The notes beneath the pieces were generated by a model. That model worked only from the letters and a program-made list of their open reading frames with translations. It was not told where the DNA came from and ran no database searches. 7,470 nt of DNA, taken from contig CAMAQI010000114.1 in assembly GCA_945860255.1 (NCBI GenBank), positions 1 through 7,470 of the forward strand, in the 5' to 3' direction. The translations under genes and the position numbers were made by a program. Positions 1 to 7,374 of the stretch are shown one piece after another (the stretch's first letter is position 1; each line of letters opens with the position of its first letter). The stretch comes from Methylacidiphilum caldifontis. GTDB lineage: Bacteria > Verrucomicrobiota > Verrucomicrobiia > Methylacidiphilales > CAMAQI01.

Positions 1-2452
1 CCTTGGACCTGGGGGTCTTTCTCGTGAACGCGCTGGATTCGAAGTCCGCGACGTTCATCCTTCCCACTACGGACGTATTTGTCCGATTGAAACGCCGGAA
101 GGTCCGAACATCGGTTTGATCTCATCGATGTCTTGTTATGCGCGAATTAATGAGTTCGGTTTCATCGAAACTCCTTATGCGAAGTGCCAAGATGGAAGAA
201 TCACCGATAAGATCGATTATCTCACAGCCGATCAAGAAGAGAACTTCATCGTTGCACAAGCGGATTCAAAGTTTGATGCAAAAGGAAATTTCACGGCGGA
301 TAAAGTCGTCGTTCGTTCCAAAGGGGAGTTCATTGAGGTTGATCCTGAGGAGGTCAATTACAAAGAGGTTTCACCGAAACAGTTGATCTCGGTTTCCGCC
401 AGCTTGATTCCGTTCTTGGAACATGATGATGCGAATCGCGCTTTGATGGGATCGAACATGCAACGCCAAGGGGTTCCTTTGGTCGTTACCGATTCTCCTG
501 TCGTCGGCACGGGAATGGAAGCGAAAGTCGCTCGGGATTCTTTGGCTGTCGTTGTTTCTGAGGGAGCGGGTAAAGTCGCTTCTGTGACGGCCTCTCAAAT
601 CATTGTGACTGCTGACGGCGAAATGCCTGAGAGCAAAAAGAAGCTGAAACACGATCCAGAAGAGGGGATTTATGTCTATACCCTCCGCAAATTCCTCCGT
701 TCAAACGTCGGAACTTGTTACAACCAAAAGCCGATTGTCAAACGGGGTCAAAAGATCGCTAAGGGACAAGTTTTGGCCGATGGTCCTTGTACACAAGCCG
801 GTGAGCTTGCTCTCGGACGTAATGTCTTGGTCGCGTTCATGCCTTGGAACGGATATAACTTTGAAGATGCGATTCTGATCTCGGAACGGATCGTCAAGGA
901 TGATGTTTATACCAGTATCCATATTGAAGAATTTGAAATCACCGCTCGTGATACGAAATTAGGACCCGAGGAAATCACTCGTGATATTCCAAATGTTGGC
1001 GATGAGGCTCTTAAGAACCTCGGACCCGATGGGGTTGTTCGTATTGGTGCAGAAGTTCGACCTGGAGATATCCTCGTCGGAAAGATTACACCTAAGAGCG
1101 AAACAGAGCTTGCTCCTGAAGAACGTCTCCTTCGAGCGATCTTCGGTGAAAAAGCGGCGGATGTTAAAGATTCCTCCCTCACTGTTCCTTCGGGCGTGAC
1201 CGGTATCGTCATGGATGTCAAGGTAGCAGCTGGAAATGTGAAGGCGAATCGCCTGAAACTTTCCCCGACCGAGGCAAAGCGTCAGTTGAAAGATATCGAA
1301 ACGAAATACGCTGCGAAAGAAAACGTATTAAGTGAAGAGTTGACTCAAGCGCTTTCCAATATTCTTTTGAATGAAAAGATTCCTCTCGACGTTGTCAACG
1401 CGGAGACCGGTGAAATCATTATTCCTGCAAATCGTAAGATCACGAAGACTCTTCTTCGTAAGATGGCGAATTGCTACAATCATATTGAAATTGATCCAAG
1501 TCCAATCCGGATCAAGATTCGTGAAATCATTGGCAACTTCGAAAATCGTTTCGAACAGCTTAAAAATGAGCGTGAATCTGAGTCCGATCGTATTGAGGCT
1601 GGAGAAGATTTCGAGCCCGGTATCGTGAAGCAAGTGAAGGTCTATGTCGCCAGCAAGCGTAAGCTCAGCGTTGGGGATAAGATGGCCGGACGTCACGGAA
1701 ATAAGGGAGTAGTCGCGAAGATCGTTCCTGAAGAGGATATGCCTTATTTGCCGGATGGAACCCCCGTGGATATCGTTTTGAATCCGCTCGGTGTGCCTTC
1801 CCGTATGAACGTCGGACAGGTTTTAGAGACCCACTTGGGAATCGCTGCCCGTGCATTAGGCTTTAAGATTGCAACTCCTGTATTCGACAGCATCAAGGAA
1901 CCTCAAATTCGTGCTTACTTGAAAGAGGCCGGATATGATGAAGATGGTAAGACCTATCTTTATGATGGACGTTCTGGAGAACGCTTTGATCAACGCGTCG
2001 TCGTTGGAGTCATCTACATGTTGAAATTGGGTCACTTGGTTGCCGATAAGATCCATGCCCGTGCGGTTGGACCTTACTCGCTCGTCACACAACAACCGTT
2101 GGGTGGAAAGGCGCAATACGGTGGTCAACGTTTCGGAGAAATGGAAGTTTGGGCGATGGAGGCCTACGGTGCCGCTTATACCTTGCAAGAGCTTCTCACG
2201 GTTAAATCGGATGACGTCTCTGGACGTACCCGAATTTACGAGAGCATCGTCAAGGGGGATAACACCCTTGAAGCAGGAACACCTGAGTCGTTCAACGTCT
2301 TGATTAAAGAAATGCAAAGCTTGTGTTTGGATGTGAAGGTTGGGGGAAGAGCCCCTGGTCCGATCGTCGATACAGGTGAAACATTACCTGCTCCTGCAGA
2401 TGTTCCTGATGTTCCGGATCAACGGATCATCTTAGAGCAAGAAGTCGCTTAA
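1..2452 (+). CDS. rpoB: RNA polymerase beta subunit, 5'-truncated by the window edge
   Basis: This is the C-terminal 816 residues of the beta subunit, which with beta' forms the catalytic cleft of RNA polymerase. Reading starts at base 2 (base 1 ends the previous codon) at a Leu matching E. coli residue 533, just after rifampicin cluster I. The window keeps the later rifampicin positions Pro564 (ETPEGPN) and Ile572 in their usual sensitive form. Seen directly: NFEDAI with the Glu813/Asp814 equivalents (863-868), DKMAGRHGNKG with the Lys1065 and Lys1073 equivalents (1679-1681, 1703-1705), DKIHAR with the His1237 equivalent (2054-2056), and GGQRFGEMEVWAMEAYGAA, which ends the conserved core. 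A charged, helical-looking insertion lies at roughly 1250-1610, where E. coli has betai9/SI2. The last 36 residues (2342-2449) extend beyond the usual end and are rich in Pro and acidic residues. The frame is intact. The closest wording I recall is from Chlamydiae/Verrucomicrobia. rpoC follows after 44 bases without a terminator, so the two are co-transcribed. Confidence 0.98.
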   Translation, partial: LGPGGLSRERAGFEVRDVHPSHYGRICPIETPEGPNIGLISSMSCYARINEFGFIETPYAKCQDGRITDKIDYLTADQEENFIVAQADSKFDAKGNFTADKVVVRSKGEFIEVDPEEVNYKEVSPKQLISVSASLIPFLEHDDANRALMGSNMQRQGVPLVVTDSPVVGTGMEAKVARDSLAVVVSEGAGKVASVTASQIIVTADGEMPESKKKLKHDPEEGIYVYTLRKFLRSNVGTCYNQKPIVKRGQKIAKGQVLADGPCTQAGELALGRNVLVAFMPWNGYNFEDAILISERIVKDDVYTSIHIEEFEITARDTKLGPEEITRDIPNVGDEALKNLGPDGVVRIGAEVRPGDILVGKITPKSETELAPEERLLRAIFGEKAADVKDSSLTVPSGVTGIVMDVKVAAGNVKANRLKLSPTEAKRQLKDIETKYAAKENVLSEELTQALSNILLNEKIPLDVVNAETGEIIIPANRKITKTLLRKMANCYNHIEIDPSPIRIKIREIIGNFENRFEQLKNERESESDRIEAGEDFEPGIVKQVKVYVASKRKLSVGDKMAGRHGNKGVVAKIVPEEDMPYLPDGTPVDIVLNPLGVPSRMNVGQVLETHLGIAARALGFKIATPVFDSIKEPQIRAYLKEAGYDEDGKTYLYDGRSGERFDQRVVVGVIYMLKLGHLVADKIHARAVGPYSLVTQQPLGGKAQYGGQRFGEMEVWAMEAYGAAYTLQELLTVKSDDVSGRTRIYESIVKGDNTLEAGTPESFNVLIKEMQSLCLDVKVGGRAPGPIVDTGETLPAPADVPDVPDQRIILEQEVA

Positions 2453-2496
2453 TTGAGCTGTTAACGAAAAGAAATATCACAAAACGAGGTATCGCT

Positions 2497-5400
2497 ATGA
2501 GCACCACATTGAATCGTGAATCGAATGTCCGCGAAGTTTTAGGCTTGGAACGTTCCGTTGGTTTTGACCAAGTCGGAATTACCGTCGCCGCCCCTGATAA
2601 CATCCGCTCTTGGAGTAAGGGTGAGGTGAAGAATCCTGAGACGATTAATTATCGTACTTTTAAACCTGAAAAAGGGGGATTATTCTGCGAACGTATTTAT
2701 GGTCCAACCAAAGATTGGGAGTGTGCTTGTGGTAAATACAAACGCATTAAGTACAAAGGCGTCATTTGTGATCGTTGCGGCGTTGAAGTGACATTGGCTC
2801 GTGTTCGACGTGAGCGTATGGGGCATATCGAACTTGCCGTTCCTGTGACTCACATTTGGTTCTATAAATGTATGCCAAGTCGTATCGGTTTAATGATGGA
2901 TATGACCGCTCGTGAACTTGAGCGCGTGATTTATTACGAGGATTATCTCGTGATTGATCAAGGTAAAACACCTCTTCAATTCAAACAACTACTCAGCGAA
3001 AGCCAACTTCGAGAAGCTCAAGAGCAATACGGAATGGATTCCTTCCAAGCGAAAATGGGAGCTGAAGCGATTCGTGAAGTCTTAGGCAAGATTGATTTAG
3101 ATACGCTTGTTCAAGATTTAGCGGTTCAACTCGATACCACGAAGAGCAAACAGACTCGTAAAAAAGTGGCAAAACGGCTTAAGCTTGCTCAAGGATTTTT
3201 ACAATCGAAGACTCGTCCTGAGTGGATGATTTTGACTGTTCTTCCTGTGATTCCTCCTGATTTACGCCCGTTGGTTCCTTTGGAAGGAGGACGCTTTGCG
3301 ACCTCTGATTTGAACGATCTCTATCGCCGTGTGATTAACCGTAATAATCGTCTGCGTAATCTTCTCCAACTCAAGACTCCTGAAGTGATTATCCGAAATG
3401 AAAAGCGGATGCTTCAAGAATCGGTGGATGCGTTGATGGATAACGGACGACATGGCCGCGCGGTCACGGGTGCTGGAAATCGTCCTTTGAAATCCCTCTC
3501 GGATATGCTCAAAGGAAAGACCGGTCGTTTCCGTATGAATCTTCTCGGTAAACGGGTCGATTATTCCGGTCGCTCAGTCATTGTCATCGGACCAGATCTT
3601 AAGTTGAACCAATGCGGTTTACCGAAGAAGATGGCTCTCGTTTTATTTGAACCGTTCATTATTCGTCGCTTAAAAGAACTCGGATACGTTCATACAGTTC
3701 GAAGCGCGAAGAAGATGATCGAGCGTCAAGAAAGTGCCGTTTGGGATATTCTTGAAGATGTGACCAAGGGTCACCCCGTCATGTTGAATCGTGCTCCGAC
3801 ATTGCACCGTCTTTCAATTCAAGCCTTCGAGCCTAAGTTGATTGAAGGGGAAGCGATTCGAATCCATCCTCTCGTTTGTACGGCTTATAACGCCGATTTC
3901 GACGGAGATCAAATGGCGGTTCACGTTCCACTCTCCGTTGAAGCACAATTGGAAGCCCGTCTTTTGATGTTTGCTCCATTGAATATTTTCTCGCCTTCCA
4001 GTGGACGTCCTGTGACGACCCCGAGCCAAGATATTACATTGGGTGGCTACTACCTCACTCAATCGCCGCGTAAGTTGGGAACACAAACAGAAGAAAAGAA
4101 GACACGTCGTCAGCTTTTCAGTGATGTCGATGAAGTTCTCTTTGCGCATGCTGAAGGGGGAGTGAAAACTCATGATTGGATTCTTTTGAAGAATCCGGAT
4201 TTCGGAAAAGTCACGATCTTTGGCGATAAAGAAAAGAAGATGATTGAAACGACTCCAGGTCGCGTCATTTTCAGTCAAATCTGGCCGAAAGAGATCGGTT
4301 TTTACAATAAAGTTGCGAGCAAGAAACAGATCGGAGATATTATTCTTCGGACCTACCAAGTCTCCGGACACGAGGCAACCGTTGTTGCCCTTGATCGTCT
4401 CAAAGAGTTTGGATTCGCAGAAGCGACCAAGGCCGGTGTATCGATCGGTATTGATGACATGATCATTCCTCAAGAGAAGGGAAGCGTTGTCACCAAGGCT
4501 TACAATTCGATTGCGGTGGTTGAAAAACAATATCGTTCTGGTGCGATCACCGACGGTGAACGTTACAACAAGATCGTTGATATCTGGACCCAAGCAACCG
4601 ATGAAATTTCAAGCGTGATGTATCGAACACTCGAATACAATCAAGGAAAAGAGGAATTCAATCCGCTTTACCTCATGGTCGATTCTGGTGCCCGTGGAAA
4701 TCGTCAACAAATGCGTCAGTTGGCGGGTATGCGTGGTTTGATGGCGAAACCTTCAGGAGATATTATTGAACGTCCGATTATCTCGAATTTCCGTGAAGGA
4801 TTAACCGTTCTCGAATATTTCATTAGTAGCCACGGAGCTCGTAAGGGCTTGGCGGATACGGCATTGAAGACTGCTGATTCCGGTTATATGACTCGTAAAC
4901 TCCATGACGTCTCTCAAGATGTTATCGTGATCGAAGAGGATTGCGGAACCGTTAACGGTATCTGGGTCAAATCGATCTATGAAGGAGATGAAGAGGTCGT
5001 TAAATTGAACGATCGTCTCGTTGGACGTGTCTCTTGTGATGAAATTATTGATCCTGTTGGAAAGAGAGTTTTAGTCGCTGCTGGTGGGTTGATTGATGAA
5101 AAGACCTCAGTGGAGATCGTTCGTATCGGAACAGAGCGTGTTAAACTTCGCTCGGTATTGACTTGCGAAACTCGCGGTGGAATTTGTGCCCGTTGTTACG
5201 GACAAAATCTTGCTGCCAACCGCATGGTCAAATGCGGAGAAGCGGTCGGAGTTATTGCCGCGCAATCGATTGGTGAACCGGGAACTCAGTTGACAATGCG
5301 TACCTTCCACATCGGGGGTACTGCCTCTCAGGTTTTCAAACAACCAATGATCAAAGCCAAAAATGATGGTAAGATTCAATTCACTGAGCTTCGTGTCGTG

Positions 5401-6675
5401 AAATCGATTGAAGGGAACTACATTGTTTTGAATAAGAATGGTTCAGTCAGTCTTCATGATGATCAGGGTCGAGAGCTTGAACGTTATACGGTTGTGATTG
5501 GCTCTGTGATTTCGGTTGCAGAAGGAGATTTGGTCAAGAAGGGAAGCGTCTTCGTTCAATGGGATCCTTATAACGTTCCTATTTTAACGGAGAAGGCTGG
5601 ATTGATCGAGTTCCATGATATTATTGAAGGGGTCACGATGAAACGTGAGCTCGATGCCGACACTAAACAAGTCGGAACTATTATCATTGAGCATAAAGAA
5701 GATTTACATCCTCAGATCGTCATTCGCGATGATGCGAAAGAGGTCATTGCTTCCTACAGTATTCCTGCGGGAGCACACATCGAAGTGAAATCAGGTCAGA
5801 AGGTACAAGCGGGTGTTCGTTTGGCGAAAACCCCTCGTAAGATTTCGAAGACCAAGGATATCACCGGTGGACTGCCTCGTGTTGCAGAACTCTTTGAAGC
5901 ACGTAAGCCGAAAGATGCTGCTGAGATCGCAAAGATTGATGGGGTCATTGATATCGCAGGGATTGCTCGGGGTAAAAAACGATTGATCGTTAAAGATATT
6001 GAAACCGGAGTTGAAGAGGAGCATTTGATTCCTCTCTCCAAGCATTTGATCGTTTATAAAGGGGACTTTGTTCGTAAGGGACAACAATTGACCGAAGGAC
6101 CTGTGATTCCTCATGAAATTCTCGAGGTTTGCGGACCTCAAGAGCTCCAAGAGTACTTGGTCAACGAGGTTCAAGAAGTTTATCGATTACAAGGCGTTGA
6201 AATTAACGATAAGCATATTGAAATTATCATTCGTCAGATGCTTCGTAAGGTGAAAGTCACAGAGCCAGGAGATACCTCGTTCTTGTGGGGGGATCAAGTG
6301 GATCGTTTAGCTTTCCAAGAAGAGAATCGTTTGATCGAAGAAAAAGGTGGAAAACCGGCTGAAGCGACTCCTGTTTTATTGGGAATCACGAAAGCCTCGT
6401 TGGAAACTGAGAGCTTTATCTCGGCTGCCTCTTTCCAAGATACGACTCGTATTTTTACGGATGCTGCGACGCTTGGAAAAGTGGATAATCTAAAAGGCTT
6501 TAAAGAAAATATCATCATGGGTCATTTGATCCCTGCCGGTACTGGATTTAAGACTAACAATAAGATTCGTCTTGTTGAATTAGGAGAGCCGGTCGGTGAG
6601 CCTCTCGTCTCGAGAGATAAACCTGAGGATCAAGCTCCTTCATCCAAGTCTGTTGTTTTAGAAGAGGTGGCTTAA
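2497..6675 (+). CDS. rpoC: RNA polymerase beta' subunit, complete
   Basis: This is the catalytic beta' subunit, 1392 residues against 1407 in E. coli. The start is supported by GAGG at 2486-2489, 7 bases before the ATG. In order: zinc site 1 with Cys76, Cys78, Cys91 and Cys94; lid/rudder region about 240-283; switch 2 (GKRVDYSGRS) about 351-360; the active-site loop NADFDGDQ with Mg-binding Asp467, Asp469 and Asp471; bridge helix about 777-805 (SSHGARKGLADTALKTADSG); zinc site 2 with Cys816, Cys890, Cys897 and Cys900; and the trigger loop around QLTMRTFH, with His938 as the catalytic histidine equivalent. A long beta-rich insertion (about 945-1115) interrupts the trigger loop where Gram-negative SI3 sits, and the core resumes at TKDITGGLPRVAELFEARKP. 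Switch 1 (SFISAASFQDTTR) is near 1306-1318. All catalytic and zinc residues are present, so the protein should be functional. It ends in SSKSVVLEEVA, which resembles the end of RpoB. The PVC-like assignment is inference. Confidence 0.99.
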   Translation: MSTTLNRESNVREVLGLERSVGFDQVGITVAAPDNIRSWSKGEVKNPETINYRTFKPEKGGLFCERIYGPTKDWECACGKYKRIKYKGVICDRCGVEVTLARVRRERMGHIELAVPVTHIWFYKCMPSRIGLMMDMTARELERVIYYEDYLVIDQGKTPLQFKQLLSESQLREAQEQYGMDSFQAKMGAEAIREVLGKIDLDTLVQDLAVQLDTTKSKQTRKKVAKRLKLAQGFLQSKTRPEWMILTVLPVIPPDLRPLVPLEGGRFATSDLNDLYRRVINRNNRLRNLLQLKTPEVIIRNEKRMLQESVDALMDNGRHGRAVTGAGNRPLKSLSDMLKGKTGRFRMNLLGKRVDYSGRSVIVIGPDLKLNQCGLPKKMALVLFEPFIIRRLKELGYVHTVRSAKKMIERQESAVWDILEDVTKGHPVMLNRAPTLHRLSIQAFEPKLIEGEAIRIHPLVCTAYNADFDGDQMAVHVPLSVEAQLEARLLMFAPLNIFSPSSGRPVTTPSQDITLGGYYLTQSPRKLGTQTEEKKTRRQLFSDVDEVLFAHAEGGVKTHDWILLKNPDFGKVTIFGDKEKKMIETTPGRVIFSQIWPKEIGFYNKVASKKQIGDIILRTYQVSGHEATVVALDRLKEFGFAEATKAGVSIGIDDMIIPQEKGSVVTKAYNSIAVVEKQYRSGAITDGERYNKIVDIWTQATDEISSVMYRTLEYNQGKEEFNPLYLMVDSGARGNRQQMRQLAGMRGLMAKPSGDIIERPIISNFREGLTVLEYFISSHGARKGLADTALKTADSGYMTRKLHDVSQDVIVIEEDCGTVNGIWVKSIYEGDEEVVKLNDRLVGRVSCDEIIDPVGKRVLVAAGGLIDEKTSVEIVRIGTERVKLRSVLTCETRGGICARCYGQNLAANRMVKCGEAVGVIAAQSIGEPGTQLTMRTFHIGGTASQVFKQPMIKAKNDGKIQFTELRVVKSIEGNYIVLNKNGSVSLHDDQGRELERYTVVIGSVISVAEGDLVKKGSVFVQWDPYNVPILTEKAGLIEFHDIIEGVTMKRELDADTKQVGTIIIEHKEDLHPQIVIRDDAKEVIASYSIPAGAHIEVKSGQKVQAGVRLAKTPRKISKTKDITGGLPRVAELFEARKPKDAAEIAKIDGVIDIAGIARGKKRLIVKDIETGVEEEHLIPLSKHLIVYKGDFVRKGQQLTEGPVIPHEILEVCGPQELQEYLVNEVQEVYRLQGVEINDKHIEIIIRQMLRKVKVTEPGDTSFLWGDQVDRLAFQEENRLIEEKGGKPAEATPVLLGITKASLETESFISAASFQDTTRIFTDAATLGKVDNLKGFKENIIMGHLIPAGTGFKTNNKIRLVELGEPVGEPLVSRDKPEDQAPSSKSVVLEEVA

Positions 6676-6703
6676 TCACAAAAACCAAGGGTTGATTTTG
6701 AAT

Positions 6704-6730
6704 GAGAAGCTATTGAGGGCTTTCTTTTTT
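6704..6730 (+). terminator. Possible weak terminator after rpoC
   Basis: Starting 28 bases after the rpoC stop, AGAAGC (6705-6710) can pair with GCTTTCT (6719-6725) if one T is bulged, leaving an 8-base loop. A T run follows (6725-6730). The position suits a rho-independent terminator for the rpoBC unit, but the stem is short, imperfect and only partly GC, so it may be leaky or a chance structure in AT-rich DNA. The strong hairpin at 6800-6832 would back it up. Confidence 0.4.
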
Positions 6731-6752
6731 AGAGTTTAATTTGAGGATTATT

Positions 6753-6781
6753 TTGTGATCCGTTTTTCTGATTTTTAAAAT
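6753..6781 (+). promoter_or_regulatory. Promoter-like pair TTGTGA-N17-TAAAAT
   Basis: TTGTGA (6753-6758) and TAAAAT (6776-6781) are separated by 17 bases and match the sigma-70 consensus at 4 of 6 and 5 of 6 positions. A transcript from here would begin near 6788 and run into the strong hairpin at 6800-6832, so it would be only about 50 bases long unless the hairpin is read through. The flanking DNA is very AT-rich, and such matches arise by chance, so this is a weak call. Confidence 0.2.
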
Positions 6782-6798
6782 TGGGAAAAAGTTAGTTT

Positions 6799-6836
6799 AA
6801 AAAAACGCGCTGTGAAATACAGCGCGTTTTTTGTTT
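6799..6836 (+). terminator. Strong rho-independent terminator, probably bidirectional
   Basis: CGCGCTGT (6806-6813) pairs perfectly with ACAGCGCG (6819-6826) around the loop GAAAT. The stem extends by six A-T pairs (6800-6805 with 6827-6832), giving a 14-bp uninterrupted stem. The T6 run plus TTT at 6834-6836 provides the termination tract on the + strand. The A7 run at 6799-6805 provides the same on the - strand, so it can act in both directions, although both flanking genes are on the + strand. It separates rpoBC from the peroxiredoxin-mnmE pair. Confidence 0.92.
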
Positions 6837-6842
6837 CGAGAA

Positions 6843-6884
6843 AATTCCTTTGGAAATTAACAGATTCCTGTTCAGTATCTTCTC
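6843..6884 (+). promoter_or_regulatory. Candidate promoter/operator region of the peroxiredoxin-mnmE unit
   Basis: If the terminator at 6800-6832 is efficient, the promoter for the downstream genes must lie in the 48 bases before the ATG at 6885. The best pair seen is TTGGAA (6850-6855) and CAGTAT (6873-6878), 17 bases apart. The -10 match is poor (3 of 6), but the predicted start falls on or beside the A of the ATG. The hexamer ATTCCT occurs twice exactly 20 bases apart (6844-6849 and 6864-6869), and TTCC-TTT-GGAA (6845-6855) is a short dyad over the -35 candidate. There is no Shine-Dalgarno sequence. The call rests mainly on position. Confidence 0.3.
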
Positions 6885-7370
6885 ATGAGCTTATGGCAAT
6901 GGTTGGGGTTTAAAGATCGTGGAATTCCTCTACAAGAAGGATCGAAGATTCCTCGCATTCAAGTGAGAGATGATCTGGGGCATCTTTTTTATTTAGATGA
7001 GGTCGGAAAAGTCGGATGGACTTTGGTTTATTTTTATCCGAAAGCAGATACCCCGGGGTGCACGGCTCAGGCTTGTAGTTTGAGGGATCATTTTCATGAA
7101 TTTACCTCTTTAGGGGTTAAGATTTTTGCGGTTAGCCGAGATAAGGCCCCTGCTTTAAAAGGATTTAAAAAGAAGTATTCTTTACCTTTTTCGATGGTGA
7201 GTGATTTTGATTGTCGATTGATGAGAAGTTTTGGAGTTCCGAAGTGGTTCGGTTTTGCCAGTCGACAGGCCTTTCTTTTTAAAGAGGGAACCTTGATTTG
7301 GCGAGATCTTGTGGGATCGACGCGAACCCAAGCAGATGAAGTTTTACGAGCCATTCGGGAACGGAATTAA
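6885..7370 (+). CDS. bcp: Thiol peroxidase of the PrxQ/BCP peroxiredoxin family
   Basis: This 161-residue thioredoxin-fold peroxidase is expected to reduce hydrogen peroxide and organic hydroperoxides in the cytoplasm, using thioredoxin or a similar donor. The active-site segment DTPGCTAQAC gives peroxidatic Cys59, with Thr56 and Pro57 before it. Cys64 lies five residues after Cys59, as the resolving cysteine does in atypical 2-Cys PrxQ proteins such as E. coli BCP (Cys45/Cys50). Arg127 in ASRQAFLF fits the conserved catalytic arginine. No signal peptide or membrane segment is seen. About a dozen N-terminal residues (MSLWQWLGFKDRG) precede the usual PLQEGSKIP-type start, a little more than typical. 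The ATG at 6885 is the only good start: the frame is closed by TAA at 6858-6860, and only a TTG at 6903 is a plausible alternative. No ribosome-binding sequence precedes it. Codon use is less biased than in rpoBC. mnmE follows after 4 bases. Confidence 0.93.
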   Translation: MSLWQWLGFKDRGIPLQEGSKIPRIQVRDDLGHLFYLDEVGKVGWTLVYFYPKADTPGCTAQACSLRDHFHEFTSLGVKIFAVSRDKAPALKGFKKKYSLPFSMVSDFDCRLMRSFGVPKWFGFASRQAFLFKEGTLIWRDLVGSTRTQADEVLRAIRERN

Positions 7371-7374
7371 AGGG

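Noticed and set aside
116..118. ATG at 116 as the rpoB start
   Set aside because: The same frame is open to base 2 and encodes conserved beta residues (LGPGGLSRERAGFEVRD) before it, so this is an internal Met and the gene is cut by the window edge.
1856..2317. 153-codon open frame on the - strand inside rpoB
   Set aside because: It is antisense to the highly conserved C-terminal part of rpoB, with no recognisable protein features.
2453..2496. Possible terminator or promoter between rpoB and rpoC
   Set aside because: The 44 bases hold only a GTTAAC palindrome and the rpoC ribosome site. There is no hairpin with a T run and no convincing promoter.
3814..4593. 259-codon open frame on the - strand inside rpoC
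   Set aside because: It lies entirely opposite conserved rpoC catalytic-core codons. Its translation shows no recognisable domain, and its openness is explained by rpoC codon bias.
6681..6700. AACC-AAG-GGTT hairpin just after the rpoC stop
   Set aside because: The stem is only 4 bp with a 3-base loop and no clean T run. It is too weak to call a terminator or a separate element.
6864..6866. ATT as an upstream start for the peroxiredoxin
   Set aside because: The frame is open from 6861, but ATT starts are rare and no ribosome site precedes it. Extending an already slightly long N-terminus has no family support.
7094..7354. 86-codon open frame on the - strand inside the peroxiredoxin gene
   Set aside because: It overlaps a well-supported gene on the other strand. 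Its translation is basic and low in recognisable motifs.
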